Assembly (NCBI RefSeq): GCF_000949255.1
Contig: NZ_JXUW01000003.1
Location: 62,001 to 126,000, forward strand
Direction of reading: 5' to 3'
DNA length: 64,000 nt
Source: Ferrimicrobium acidiphilum DSM 19497
GTDB taxonomy: Bacteria; Actinomycetota; Acidimicrobiia; Acidimicrobiales; Acidimicrobiaceae
The translations under genes and the position numbers were made by a program. Shown one piece after another: positions 29,181 through 39,886 of the stretch. The notes under the pieces were generated by a model that saw nothing but the letters and a program-made list of their open reading frames with translations, made no database searches and was not told the origin of the DNA. Position 1 is the first letter of the stretch. Each line of letters begins with the position of its first letter.

Positions 29181-29739
29181 CAATCTTGATCTGCTAATTA
29201 GGGATGCACAAGCCTGCCAGGCCTGCGCTCTCGCAGCGAGTCGTACCCAGGTGGTGGTTGGTGAGGGTTGCGTGCCTAGCGACTTGATGATCATTGGCGA
29301 AGGACCTGGTGCTCGTGAAGATGAACTTGGCCGTCCCTTCGTTGGTAGATCAGGAGGTCTACTCGATCGACTCATCGCGGAGGAGCTTGGACGCACTAGA
29401 GAGCAGATCTATATTGCCAATGTCGTGAAATGTCGCCCACCCAATAATCGCGACCCGAGGCCCGAGGAGATGGAGGCCTGTGCTTCGCTACTAGATCGCC
29501 AGTTGAAGTTGGTGGCTCCAAGAGTCGTACTTCTCCTGGAAAGGACTGCAGTTGGCCGCGTGTTGGGAACCAAAGTACCACTCGGCTCGTTGCGTGGGCG
29601 TCTCTACGATCTCGGTGGAGTGACGGTGATACCGACCTACCACCCAGCGTTTGCATTGCGAGGAGGAGCAGCCCGCCTCACGGAGATGCGGGTCGATTTT
29701 GCGAGGGTGCATCTGCTGCTCGAGGAGGGCCGGCCGTGA
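29173..29739 (+). CDS. Uracil-DNA glycosylase, family 4 (iron-sulfur)
   Basis: Family-4 enzymes excise uracil from DNA and carry a 4Fe-4S cluster. Motifs visible: the CQAC pair near the N-terminus, motif GEGPGAREDELGRPFVGRSG, the KCRPPNNRDPRPEEMEAC region with two more cysteines and the late YHPAFALRG motif. Two starts are possible: GTG 29155 inside alr, or GTG 29173 with AGGA six bases upstream, which I chose (188 residues). It overlaps alr by eight bases and tsaE by four. Heat- or acid-stable family-4 enzymes are frequent in extremophiles and actinobacteria. Confidence 0.92.
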   Translation: MVDNLDLLIRDAQACQACALAASRTQVVVGEGCVPSDLMIIGEGPGAREDELGRPFVGRSGGLLDRLIAEELGRTREQIYIANVVKCRPPNNRDPRPEEMEACASLLDRQLKLVAPRVVLLLERTAVGRVLGTKVPLGSLRGRLYDLGGVTVIPTYHPAFALRGGAARLTEMRVDFARVHLLLEEGRP

Positions 29740-30185
29740 AGCTCAGCGTTGAGACTGCGGGGGCGATGTTCGAGCTGGGACACCGACTTGGATCTGCGCT
29801 GCAACCCGGCGACCTTGTATTGTTAACCGGTGAACTCGGTGCAGGGAAGACCACCTTTACCCAGGGAGTAGCTGATGGTCTTGGAATCCAACGATCGGTG
29901 ACGTCACCAACTTTTGTCACCGTCAAGCCGTATTTGCTCGCCGGCGGTGGCGAGCTCTATCACGTTGATCTGTATCGAGTGGATGACCCTGACTACCTGT
30001 ACGAACAGGGAATTCTCGAGGAGCTGGAGCGTGGTGCAATGGTAGTTGTTGAGTGGGCAGAGCGCTCACGACTGCTCGATGAGTATGAGCGACTGTTGGT
30101 GCGGATCCAACTAGAAGGGGAGAGGCGCCGGTTGGAGGTCGAGGCAACACCTGGATGGCAGGAGCGTTTACGATGGCTGCTTTGA
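29736..30185 (+). CDS. tsaE: tRNA t6A modification ATPase TsaE
   Basis: TsaE works with TsaB and TsaD to transfer threonylcarbamoyl to A37 of ANN-decoding tRNAs. The 149-residue product has the Walker A GELGAGKTTFTQG, the SPTFVTVKPY segment and a Walker B-like VVVEWAER. It begins at GTG overlapping the udg stop. tsaB starts inside its 3' end. Confidence 0.95.
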   Translation: MKLSVETAGAMFELGHRLGSALQPGDLVLLTGELGAGKTTFTQGVADGLGIQRSVTSPTFVTVKPYLLAGGGELYHVDLYRVDDPDYLYEQGILEELERGAMVVVEWAERSRLLDEYERLLVRIQLEGERRRLEVEATPGWQERLRWLL

Positions 30186-30862
30186 ACCCGGTGGTCACCA
30201 TCTTGGTCGATTGCGCCACACGCCCTGGGCGTGTGCTTGCCCGCAGACATGGGGTAGACGCCAGCCGTGTAGTTGGCGATAGACCACTTGGGGAGCTTGC
30301 AGCTGCCGTCGCGGATCTAGCTGGCGATGAACCCATCGATCTGTTGGCACTTGTGACGGGGCCAGGGCCACTGCTGCCGCTTCGAAGTGCGGCGGCCTTT
30401 GTTCGTCTGTTGGCTTGGTCACAAGGGATAAGGGTGGTCAGCTTCCGTTCGATTGACCCAATAGCTGATCAGCTGGTTGGGCAGCTCGCCATCGGGCAAC
30501 GTGGATTGATACTTGAGCCTATTGGTCGCAAGAAGATTCTCAGAGTAGAGGTTCGTCGAGGACAGGCACACCCGATCGAGCGTGCAAGCGTTGTCGCTGG
30601 GACCGATCTTGAGCTGGGACATGAAGATCTTGTCACCGGTCAACTGAGGGAGGAGGGCCGGATTCGAGGGGCAAGCATCCTCGATAAGGAGCTGCACTCA
30701 GACGCCGAGTTGCTCGATTTCGCCGTAGCTCTGTGGAGGCGGGGAGCGTTCACGGTGCCTAGTGAGCTTCGTGTCTGGTACGTGAAGGAGTCCGGAGTCC
30801 GGCGCGGTTTTGATGTCCGGTTGGCGGATGGTTCTATCGGTAGAGTTGGGCTCGAACAATGA
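30173..30862 (+). CDS. tsaB: Divergent TsaB-like protein
   Basis: TsaB is the non-catalytic ASKHA-fold partner of TsaD. The 229-residue product sits exactly where tsaB is expected (tsaE-tsaB-rimI-tsaD). Sequence support is weak: the usual LAIDTS start is ILVDCAT and the usual GPGSFTGLRIG motif has become GPGPLLPLRSAAAFVRLLAW. The remaining C-terminal half has no motif I can name. The ATG at 30173 follows GGAG at 30161-30164 and is preferred over 30155. The assignment rests mainly on context. Confidence 0.72.
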   Translation: MAALNPVVTILVDCATRPGRVLARRHGVDASRVVGDRPLGELAAAVADLAGDEPIDLLALVTGPGPLLPLRSAAAFVRLLAWSQGIRVVSFRSIDPIADQLVGQLAIGQRGLILEPIGRKKILRVEVRRGQAHPIERASVVAGTDLELGHEDLVTGQLREEGRIRGASILDKELHSDAELLDFAVALWRRGAFTVPSELRVWYVKESGVRRGFDVRLADGSIGRVGLEQ

Positions 30863-31383
30863 AGATTCGCCTTACCCCAATGGCTGAGGAGCATCTCGAG
30901 GATGTTTTGCGGATCGAGCAGAAGATCTCTGGCATTCCTTGGAGCAGACGACTCTTCGAGGATGAGCTCGGCCGACGTGAGGATCGACGTTATCGGGTAG
31001 CTGTGGCAGAGGAGAATGATCAGCTTGTTGGCTACCTAGGAATGCTCTACATCGTCGACGAGGCCCATATCGCCACCGTGGGAGTCGATCCTGATCAATG
31101 GGGTCGCGGGGTGGCGACTCGATTGGTCCTCGACGCTCTCGAAGCGGCACACATGGAGAGGATCAAGGATTGCACGCTTGAGGTTCGATCACATAACGAA
31201 CGCGCTAAAAGACTTTATCAACGGTTTGGTTTTGCTCCTGTAGCGTTGAGGCGTGGCTATTACCATGACAATGGAGAGGACGCCATCATTATGTGGCTCT
31301 ACGATCTAGATGCTCCAACCGAGTTGGCTCGTCGTCGAGAGATTGCGGACGAACTCGATCAGGGAGGTTCTGCACGTGTCTAG
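30859..31383 (+). CDS. rimI: GNAT N-acetyltransferase, RimI-like
   Basis: RimI acetylates the N-terminal alanine of ribosomal protein S18 in E. coli. The 174-residue product has the GNAT acetyl-CoA loop in VGVDPDQWGRGVATRLV (Q/R-x-x-G-x-G/A) and the late SHNERAKRLYQRFGFAPVALRRGYY motif typical of RimI. About 25 C-terminal residues exceed the usual length. Placement between tsaB and tsaD is classical. The substrate is inferred from family and context. ATG overlaps tsaB. Confidence 0.88.
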   Translation: MKIRLTPMAEEHLEDVLRIEQKISGIPWSRRLFEDELGRREDRRYRVAVAEENDQLVGYLGMLYIVDEAHIATVGVDPDQWGRGVATRLVLDALEAAHMERIKDCTLEVRSHNERAKRLYQRFGFAPVALRRGYYHDNGEDAIIMWLYDLDAPTELARRREIADELDQGGSARV

Positions 31384-32467
31384 CAACCACCATCCGACCT
31401 CCGGGCTGGCTTCGCATACGTCGGCTGGTTTTAAGCAGGAGTTCTCGGAGTCGCAGTTGGAACTCATAGACGCAGGCGTGATCATGGGGATCGAGACCTC
31501 ATGCGACGAGACTGCAGTCGCCATACTGGCAGGAACTGATGTGGTTGCGTCTGTGATTCAATCACAGGTTGATATCCACGCATCCTTTGGCGGGGTCGTG
31601 CCTGAGCTGGCAGCGCGCGCTCATGATCAGGCGATTCTTGCTACGATCGAGGCGGCACTCGCCGAGGCCAAACTCAATCTTGGAGACCTCGACGCGATCG
31701 CTGTGACCAACGGACCTGGTCTTCCGGGGGCCCTGATGGTCGGTGTGGGGAGCGCTCAAGGATTGGCGTTAGGAGCACATCTTCCACTCTATCCAGTTGA
31801 CCATATGGAGGGTCATCTTTTCGCAGCCGCGCTTGAGGGTCCGGTTGCACTTCCGGCTTTGGTCTTACTGGTCTCCGGTGGACATACGGAGATGATTGCC
31901 GTGGATGCGCCTGGGAGTTACCGACTTGTTGGAAGAACCAAGGATGATGCAGCTGGTGAGGCTTTTGACAAGGTGGCTCGACTGCTCGATCTTGGATACC
32001 CAGGTGGACCCGCTATCGAACGAGCGGTCCGTGACGCCCCGCCCCCGGCTATAGATTTCCCTAGAGGTCTGCGCAACGAGGGCCTCGACTTCTCGTTTTC
32101 GGGACTAAAGACTGCAGTGATGTCCTTCGTCAGAACCCACCCTGAGGTGGGAGTGACTGAGATCGCCGCTGCGTTCCAGGTGGCGGCGATCGACGCGTTG
32201 GTGATCAAGGTGGAACGTGCCTTGTCGCTTGACAGCTACGCGTCGGTTGTGATCGGAGGCGGTGTCGCCGCGAACGAACTGCTGAGAACTCGGATCGGGC
32301 AGGTAGCTGCCGGGCATGGAGTCATTGCTGCCATTCCTGCGAAGCGCTACTGCACCGATAACGGAGCTATGATTGCTGCCGCGGCCGCCTTTCACCGATC
32401 GATAGGCGATATGGGTGTGGTCTGTATCGACGCTGACCCGCAGCGCACACTCATAGATCTGGCATAA
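31376..32467 (+). CDS. tsaD: tRNA t6A threonylcarbamoyltransferase TsaD
   Basis: TsaD is the catalytic subunit that attaches threonylcarbamoyl to A37. The family core begins MGIETSCDETAVAIL; metal-binding histidines are in VDHMEGHLFAA and the ASKHA motif VSGGHTEM follows, with GGVAANELLRTR near the end. I place the start at GTG 31376, which has GGAGGT at 31363-31368; this adds about 36 residues before the core. An internal ATG at the core (MGIETS) is the alternative. It overlaps rimI by eight bases. Confidence 0.94.
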   Translation: MSSNHHPTSGLASHTSAGFKQEFSESQLELIDAGVIMGIETSCDETAVAILAGTDVVASVIQSQVDIHASFGGVVPELAARAHDQAILATIEAALAEAKLNLGDLDAIAVTNGPGLPGALMVGVGSAQGLALGAHLPLYPVDHMEGHLFAAALEGPVALPALVLLVSGGHTEMIAVDAPGSYRLVGRTKDDAAGEAFDKVARLLDLGYPGGPAIERAVRDAPPPAIDFPRGLRNEGLDFSFSGLKTAVMSFVRTHPEVGVTEIAAAFQVAAIDALVIKVERALSLDSYASVVIGGGVAANELLRTRIGQVAAGHGVIAAIPAKRYCTDNGAMIAAAAAFHRSIGDMGVVCIDADPQRTLIDLA

Positions 32468-32568
32468 GATCACGACTCGATCCGACGCGAGCGTGTCCTG
32501 GTCGTCGTCTTCGCGCTTGTTCGGACGAATGTCTCGACCACTAGAAAACTTTGGCTTGTGGATGGAAG

Positions 32569-32595
32569 TTAGCACTCGAGGTATTAGAGTGCTAG
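32569..32595 (+). promoter_or_regulatory. CIRCE element (HrcA operator) before groES
   Basis: TTAGCACTC and GAGTGCTAG flank a 9-base spacer, matching the CIRCE consensus TTAGCACTC-N9-GAGTGCTAA at 17 of 18 arm positions. It lies 46 bases before the groES start. CIRCE is the binding site of the heat-shock repressor HrcA, so groESL should be derepressed on heat or folding stress. hrcA itself is not in the window. Confidence 0.93.
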
Positions 32596-32641
32596 TTGGC
32601 CAATAGGTGGCAAGTTAACTCAAACAAGGAGGCAAAGCAGA

Positions 32642-34587
<1,946 letters not shown>

Positions 34588-34619
34588 TTCATCCACCCTC
34601 TTTCTTTGCGGAAGGAACT

Positions 34620-34658
34620 ACTCTGGCGAGTGTGAATCACACTCGCCAGAGTCATTTT
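34620..34658 (+). terminator. Rho-independent terminator of groESL
   Basis: A perfect 15-bp stem (34620-34634 paired with 34638-34652; core CTCTGGCGAGTGTG) with a 3-base AAT loop is followed by CATTTTTC. It begins 33 bases after the groEL stop and is the clearest terminator in the window. Confidence 0.92.
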
Positions 34659-34720
34659 TCGACTTCAATGAGATGCTTTGGGGTTGTTAAGGAGCATGTC
34701 TGTGTCTAGGGAGGTCGCTA

Positions 34721-35374
34721 GTGACGGTGGCACATGATCTGACCGGGTACCTGCAGGCGTTACCCAACGTCGATCTCCGCGTCCCATTGACCTTCGCCCA
34801 CCTCGACTCTAGAGCTATCGCCACTCCCTCGGAGATTTTAGAACGGCTGCGAGATCGGTTGCTGGGGTTGCCAAGAATGGTCGGTGGCAATAGTGCTGCT
34901 GTTCTTCTTCTCCTCTATCCACGGGATGGGGAGATGATGGTGTTGATGACCAGACGTGCATCGTGGCTACGTAACCATCCTCGCGAGGTGTCCTTTCCGG
35001 GTGGAGCGGTCGAGCCTGGGGAGACATTGGCGGATGCGGCGTTGCGCGAGACCTTCGAGGAGGTCGGAATCCATCGATCCAACATCAAACTGCTCGGTCT
35101 TCTTGGATCAGGTGCGGTCCGTGGTAGTGGGAGGAGTTTCTCCGGAATCGTGGGCTATTGTGAGACGCCGCCGATCACTACCATGAATGCGGATGAGGTA
35201 GAGGCGGTACTGGAGGTGCCGTTGGGCCTGGTCTACACCCCGGACTACTTCTGTGAGTTCTGGTATAACAGAAGCTTTGGGTGGGGTCTTTTCCACTTTT
35301 TTGTTATGGTGCCCGATATCATTTGGGGTGCCTCAGCGCGTATGCTTGTCGAGTTACTTGCCCTACTTGAGTGA
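34721..35374 (+). CDS. Nudix hydrolase, CoA-pyrophosphatase-like
   Basis: Enzymes of this group hydrolyse nucleoside diphosphates linked to another moiety; the closest recognisable subgroup is the NudL/CoA pyrophosphatase type. The 217-residue product has the Nudix box GGAVEPGETLADAALRETFEEVG, seen here as GG-x5-E-x7-RE-x2-EE-x-G, preceded by HPREVSFPGG, which is characteristic of the CoA-type subgroup. The GTG start has GGGAGGT upstream. The substrate is inference from the NudL-like pattern. Confidence 0.85.
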   Translation: MTVAHDLTGYLQALPNVDLRVPLTFAHLDSRAIATPSEILERLRDRLLGLPRMVGGNSAAVLLLLYPRDGEMMVLMTRRASWLRNHPREVSFPGGAVEPGETLADAALRETFEEVGIHRSNIKLLGLLGSGAVRGSGRSFSGIVGYCETPPITTMNADEVEAVLEVPLGLVYTPDYFCEFWYNRSFGWGLFHFFVMVPDIIWGASARMLVELLALLE

Positions 35375-35388
35375 CTACGGGCCGGTTG

Positions 35389-36255
35389 CTAGCGATGATC
35401 GACATAGAGCGTCTGGAGCAGGTATCCGAAGCTGTGTTCGCGATCGAAGAGAGTTCCTCGTGTTGTTCCGATGCCTTCGTGGTCTATGGTCGTCCGGGCA
35501 GAGAGACCGACCTCGGTGGTGTTAGGCCTAGACCGAAGGCCGATCTCCATAACCGTTGGCAGGAAGAGGAAGTGTTTGAAGTCGAGTTCTGAGCTTATTC
35601 CATTCGCCGAGTCCGCCACCAAAAGCACGGCCTCAAGCGGCTCCATTGGTTGGAGGTCGATTAGGTTGAGGCGGGGCCTCGCCCAGACGGTTGCTGGTCC
35701 CGGCTCCGTGAAACCACCCTCAAAGAAGGCCCAGTCGATAGAGGCTCCATACGGGAACGACGCGATCGAGCTGTCGGGGTACGAGACCTCGTCACTCGGC
35801 ACCTGAAGGGTTGGCTCGACACGTGGGGCACGTTCTGCCTCTATCGCCAACCGCCAACTCCTAGCAGAGATAACTACTCGATTGTCGTCGCCATGTGCTC
35901 TGGTCTCGACGAGTTCGATGCGACGTCCCGGTCGAAGCGTAGTTGTGACGAAGGTGAGGGGTTTGAGTGGAACTTCGCCAAAGAAGTCGACATGGATCTG
36001 GCCAATTCGGCGATCTCGATCGGGTTGATGCCCGACGAGTTCGTGCACTGCGAGAGCTGACGGTGGCCCTCCGTGGCACGCCCCGGGGTTCCATGGCCCT
36101 TCGCTCGGTGGTAGTGGAAGATAGCGATGTTCATCGAGCTGGGTGAAGTAGCTGCCATGCTCAATAGAGGCGACCTTTTGCAGCTCGCTTTGACTGACGT
36201 TTTGTCTCTCTTCGATGGACTGAGGTGTGTCCGAATTATGCTGAATAAATGTCAT
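35389..36255 (-). CDS. Thioesterase-family protein (TesB-like hot-dog)
   Basis: The 288-residue product resembles the double hot-dog acyl-CoA thioesterases. WNPGACHGGPPSALAVHEL is the usual N-terminal hot-dog motif and RIGQIHVDFFGEVPLKPL the following strand; the C-terminal repeat has VGLSARTTIDHEGIGTTRGTLFDREHSFG in part (IGTTRGTLFDREHSFG). Members hydrolyse acyl-CoA, but the catalytic residues are not conserved enough to name a substrate. It is convergent with the Nudix gene, 14 bases apart. Confidence 0.8.
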   Translation of the reverse strand: MTFIQHNSDTPQSIEERQNVSQSELQKVASIEHGSYFTQLDEHRYLPLPPSEGPWNPGACHGGPPSALAVHELVGHQPDRDRRIGQIHVDFFGEVPLKPLTFVTTTLRPGRRIELVETRAHGDDNRVVISARSWRLAIEAERAPRVEPTLQVPSDEVSYPDSSIASFPYGASIDWAFFEGGFTEPGPATVWARPRLNLIDLQPMEPLEAVLLVADSANGISSELDFKHFLFLPTVMEIGLRSRPNTTEVGLSARTTIDHEGIGTTRGTLFDREHSFGYLLQTLYVDHR

Positions 36256-36380
36256 ACCAGAGTTCGAGTCTAGCGCTATCGTGCGTTCATCTAGTGGGGC
36301 CCAATTTTACTAGGCACGGGTAGATCTACACAGTGAGCAGGTATTCACGATTGAGCATGAGGCTAGAGAGTCGATGGCTA

Positions 36381-36743
36381 TCATCGCACGATATGTATTC
36401 CCAGGTAGGCAAGGATGGTTGCTGCCACCACGGTGCCCACCATGTTGAGACTGCCAAGCGCCAATGATTCGGCACCGACCAGGGAGAGAGTCTCAAAGGT
36501 GAGGGTGGAGAAGGTGGTGTAGGCGCCGATGAAACCATCTCCTATCGCGACAACCGCGTCGGTGGAGAGTAGGTTGCGAGTCGCCAGCCCAGTGACCATA
36601 CCCAGAACCAGAGCGCCGCTAAGGTTGATCATGAGGGTTCCAACCGGGAAGTCGGTTGCGAGCCGCGTCATGATGGCGCGATCGACCACATAACGGGTGA
36701 TGGCGCCAAGGGCGCCAAAGACGGCGACGAGGAACCAGTCCAT
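36381..36743 (-). CDS. crcB: Fluoride channel subunit Fluc/CrcB (first copy)
   Basis: Fluc channels export fluoride passively and protect acid-grown cells, because HF enters readily at low pH. The 120-residue protein has four hydrophobic segments, the FGALGAITRY start, TLMINLSGALVLG with the conserved Asn, and GAYTTFSTLTFETL, which keeps one Phe of the fluoride-coordinating Phe box (FST). It lies three bases after the DUF190 gene. Paired crcB genes usually encode a heterodimer of opposite orientation. Confidence 0.9.
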   Translation of the reverse strand: MDWFLVAVFGALGAITRYVVDRAIMTRLATDFPVGTLMINLSGALVLGMVTGLATRNLLSTDAVVAIGDGFIGAYTTFSTLTFETLSLVGAESLALGSLNMVGTVVAATILAYLGIHIVR

Positions 36744-36746
36744 CTA

Positions 36747-37061
36747 TTAGCCGATATGGTCCACGCTGACTGGAAGGCGCAAGGTAGCAGCCCTGACTCC
36801 AGCCGTGCTTAGTGTGCTTACCAAGTGGTTCAGCTTATCAGAGGTGTCCGAGATAAAGATCGCTACACCCTCGTCATCGGTCATCGAGAGAAGCGTCTGA
36901 TGATGGAGACGATGGTGGATCCCGTACCCATCGATGGCTCGAAAGGCAGAAGCTCCAGCCAAACCTTGATCGAGGGCTTGGCGGATTATGAAGTCAACGG
37001 CTGAGTGGTGATGTACCCGGTCCGACTCATTGACGAAGATCACTAGCAGTTCTGCGTCCAT
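36747..37061 (-). CDS. DUF190 protein (PII-like fold)
   Basis: The 104-residue product matches the DUF190/UPF0166 pattern: a LLVIFVNESDRVHHHSAVDFIIRQALDQGLAGASAFRAIDGYG run (short parts: LDQGLAGASAFRAIDGYG), then LPVSVDHIG at the end. DUF190 proteins have a ferredoxin-like PII-type fold and are often neighbours of crcB. It lies between the two crcB genes on one transcript, so a role in controlling the fluoride channel is plausible, but its ligand is unknown. Confidence 0.85.
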   Translation of the reverse strand: MDAELLVIFVNESDRVHHHSAVDFIIRQALDQGLAGASAFRAIDGYGIHHRLHHQTLLSMTDDEGVAIFISDTSDKLNHLVSTLSTAGVRAATLRLPVSVDHIG

Positions 37062-37077
37062 TTACCTATCCTCTCGC

Positions 37078-37485
37078 CTAACTCGCGAGCGACTCTTTGC
37101 GCAGGTACCATCCACGACCGATTATTCGCCCGGCGATGGCCGCAAGAACGCCCACGGCTATCGTAGCACTCGCGTAGAAAATTGCACTTGCAAAACCCAG
37201 CCGCGCGATCTGCTCGGCGAGCGAGACCGCCAGTGTGGAGAGAGTCGTGAGACCGCCACAGAAGCCAGTGGCTAGAAACATCCTGAGAAAAGGCCCAGAC
37301 CTGAGCGAGACGAGTGGGAGTAGAGTCAGCGTGATTCCGATGATAAAGGCCCCGGTGACGTTGGCGACGAAGATGCCCATTGGGAAGCGTAGTGACGTTC
37401 CCAGATGGATCTCTAACCAGTAGCGGAGAAGTGTTCCAAGAGCTCCTCCAACGGCAATCGGCGTTAGTCGTGTGAGCGGTCTCAT
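37078..37485 (-). CDS. crcB: Fluoride channel subunit Fluc/CrcB (second copy)
   Basis: The 135-residue membrane protein has the VGGALGTLLRYWLE start, FVANVTGAFIIG and GFCGGLTTLSTLAVSL. The Phe-box motif TTFST of Fluc is TTLST here, so both usual phenylalanines are replaced by Leu; in heterodimeric Flucs one subunit may lose this site. The start overlaps the stop of the upstream PstS-like gene (ATGA), indicating translational coupling. With the first copy it probably forms the working heterodimer. Confidence 0.87.
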   Translation of the reverse strand: MRPLTRLTPIAVGGALGTLLRYWLEIHLGTSLRFPMGIFVANVTGAFIIGITLTLLPLVSLRSGPFLRMFLATGFCGGLTTLSTLAVSLAEQIARLGFASAIFYASATIAVGVLAAIAGRIIGRGWYLRKESLAS

Positions 37486-38432
37486 GTGGGCGCCGGATCG
37501 TTGGCGTAGTGGGCGATCGTGAGCTGTTCAAGTAGTTTACGAAGGATAGCCAGCTCGCTCGTTCGAACCGTGGAGGAGAGGTTTCCGTCTTTGATAAGCG
37601 TCTGAGTGATCCGTACCGCCGCGATCTCTTTACGTGGGTGTGCAGGAGTTGTTGTGATGATGGCAAGTTCGTAGGTGACGAGCGGGTACTGCGCACTGCC
37701 AGGCAAGCTCGGCTGACCACTGCCGTTGTCGACAGCTAAAGGCGGAGTGGTCGGAGGGGTGAGCGAGACGTCTAGGCAGCCAGGCGTAGTCGTGCAGTGG
37801 GCAGCGTCGGTGGCCCCATAGCTCGTCGGTTGGACTGAAAGTTCATGGTCTATGATCGAGGCGCGTTGTCCGGTTGTAGGGAATGAGTTGATAGTGAGGC
37901 TCAGATTCGGTAGGACTATGTGAGGATTAGCTGCGGCGATCAAGGAGTTGTCCCAGTTGGTGATGGACCCTTCAAGGATCCCGACGAGTACGGCACTGGT
38001 AAGGGTGATGGCTTGCGACTTTCCCAGATTGGCGGAGAGGTAGAGTGTGCTGGTTGAGATCGGAACTCGCTTGATACCCCCCAGCTGACCAAGGAGGGTG
38101 GTGCCGGGGTTAACCGAGAATAGATACAAGTTGGCCGCGGCAGTGAGGCTAGCAAGGTCCATGCTTTGGGGAGTAGGGTAGGTCGCTCGGGCGACTAGGT
38201 GCGGGTAGTTAGCCGTCAGACCCGATAGTGCAGATGAAAAAGTTTGCCGCAGCGGTGTCGCAGCCATGGTGGTAAAGATGACACCGTTCAATGAGACCGG
38301 AGAGAGCTTTGATGCACTCGGACTAGGGGTGGAGGTTACGCCAGTTGTAGCTGTCGAGCCGGTACCACATCCCGCGAGCAAGCTTGGGGCCAGTGCGGCG
38401 AGCACGCCCAGGCTGAGTCGTCTTAGGTGCAT
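37482..38432 (-). CDS. PstS-like lipoprotein, coupled to crcB
   Basis: The 316-residue product has a signal peptide with a lipobox (LLAGC, Cys at about 22) and a Ser/Thr-rich linker, so it should be membrane-anchored outside the cell. The segments GSITNWDNSLIAAANPHIVLPNLSL and YPLVTYELAII (only parts quoted) match PstS-type phosphate-binding proteins, but the phosphate-loop serines are not recognisable and the protein appears shortened. No pst permease genes are nearby. It is the first gene of a minus-strand run with crcB, DUF190 and crcB. Ligand unknown. Confidence 0.7.
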   Translation of the reverse strand: MHLRRLSLGVLAALAPSLLAGCGTGSTATTGVTSTPSPSASKLSPVSLNGVIFTTMAATPLRQTFSSALSGLTANYPHLVARATYPTPQSMDLASLTAAANLYLFSVNPGTTLLGQLGGIKRVPISTSTLYLSANLGKSQAITLTSAVLVGILEGSITNWDNSLIAAANPHIVLPNLSLTINSFPTTGQRASIIDHELSVQPTSYGATDAAHCTTTPGCLDVSLTPPTTPPLAVDNGSGQPSLPGSAQYPLVTYELAIITTTPAHPRKEIAAVRITQTLIKDGNLSSTVRTSELAILRKLLEQLTIAHYANDPAPT

Positions 38433-38710
38433 TCGTATGTAGAACCTCCATGCAGGTAGTAGCTACTAGACTCTGTGATTCTAACGGTTGAGCAAGATCC
38501 GTGGATCCCGAATGAGTCGGCGGCGTAGTTTCTGTTATGGTGAAGACAAAGGTCACGACGGTGATCAGATCGCTGTGGCGTTGGTTGTAGTGCCGAGTGC
38601 CGATTCTTAGAGGTAGTTCGTGGCCTGTGTAGATGGTTGGCGGTCGGTTTGATGACCAGGGAGTGTGTCCCGGTTGATGACCGCGGTTGTGTTTTATGTT
38701 CGTCGGTCGA

Positions 38711-39886
38711 ATGGAGGAAGTTTTGGCTGAAATTGAAATTGGAATTGGCAAGTCGGGTCGGCGCGCCTACGGCTTCGATGATATCGCCATCGTCCCGTCT
38801 CGCAGGACACGAGACCCTGAGGACGTCGACATCTCATGGGAGATCGATGCGTTTCGTTTCGAGCTCCCCTTCCTCGCCTCGGCGATGGACGGAGTGGTAT
38901 CACCGGCTACGGCCATAGAGATTGGACGTCTCGGTGGAGTCGGGGTTTTGAATCTCGAAGGACTTTGGACTCGCTATGAGGATCCTGATCCCATCTTCGC
39001 TGAAATTGCCTCACTTCCTAGTGAAAAGGCTACTGCTAGGATGCAGGAGGTCTATCAGGAGCCGATCAAGGAGTCGTTGGTTACCGAGCGAATCCGTCAG
39101 ATAAAGGCTGAAGGCGTCGTCGTGGCAGCGTCGGTCACGCCGCAGCGCACGCAACCGTTGTTGCGGTCGATTCTGGCGGGTGAGCTGGATATCCTGGTTA
39201 TTCAAGGAACAGTTGTGTCCGCAGAGCATGTATCGCGCTCCGATGAACCACTCAATTTGAAAAAATTCATCCGAGAACTTGAGATCCCAGTGATCGTCGG
39301 AGGTTGTGCCTCTTACCAGGCTGCGTTGCATCTGATGCGTACCGGCGCCGTTGGCGTGTTGGTTGGAGTTGGTCCTGGTAATGCGTGCACAACACGGGCT
39401 GTTCTCGGGCTTGGTGTTCCTCAGGCGACGGCGATAGCTGATGCTGCTGCAGCGCGGATGCGCCATCTTGACGAGACCGGAGTCTACGTGCACGTTATCG
39501 CCGATGGTGGTATGTCAAAGGGCGGCGATGTCTCTAAGGCCATCGCGGTTGGTGCTGACGCTGTGATGATGGGCTCTCCTCTGGCTGCGGCGTATGAAGC
39601 TCCTGGTCGTGGCTTCCACTGGGGGATGGCAACCTTCCATCCAACCTTGCCACGTGGAACACGCGTGCGAACTGACACACGCGGATCGCTGAAGGAGATC
39701 CTCGTCGGACCGGCTCACGAGAACGACGGACGTATGAATCTTTTTGGCGCACTGCGGACATCGATGGCTACCTGTGGGTATGAGACGATCAAGGAGTTCC
39801 AGAAGGCAGAGGTCATGGTGGCCCCGGCGCTTCAGACGGAAGGAAAGGCACTCCAGCAGGCGCAGCACGTCGGCATGGGCCACTAG
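38711..39886 (+). CDS. guaB3: GuaB3-type IMP dehydrogenase family protein
   Basis: GuaB3 proteins belong to the IMP dehydrogenase family but lack the CBS insert; the cyanobacterial member is reported to be an IMP dehydrogenase. The product (about 391 residues from ATG 38711) has [15 protein letters not shown], the SAMDGVVS loop, the nucleotide-binding region [19 protein letters not shown] with the candidate catalytic Cys and [12 protein letters not shown]. The start is uncertain: TTG 38723 would give [10 protein letters not shown], typical of the family, with GGAGGA at 38713-38718. It is followed directly by guaA, fitting GMP synthesis from IMP. Confidence 0.9.
   Translation: MEEVLAEIEIGIGKSGRRAYGFDDIAIVPSRRTRDPEDVDISWEIDAFRFELPFLASAMDGVVSPATAIEIGRLGGVGVLNLEGLWTRYEDPDPIFAEIASLPSEKATARMQEVYQEPIKESLVTERIRQIKAEGVVVAASVTPQRTQPLLRSILAGELDILVIQGTVVSAEHVSRSDEPLNLKKFIRELEIPVIVGGCASYQAALHLMRTGAVGVLVGVGPGNACTTRAVLGLGVPQATAIADAAAARMRHLDETGVYVHVIADGGMSKGGDVSKAIAVGADAVMMGSPLAAAYEAPGRGFHWGMATFHPTLPRGTRVRTDTRGSLKEILVGPAHENDGRMNLFGALRTSMATCGYETIKEFQKAEVMVAPALQTEGKALQQAQHVGMGH

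Noticed and set aside
38433-38710. Fluoride riboswitch before the crcB operon
   Set aside because: I looked on the minus strand for the fluoride motif core and saw no convincing match. A covariance-model search would be decisive.
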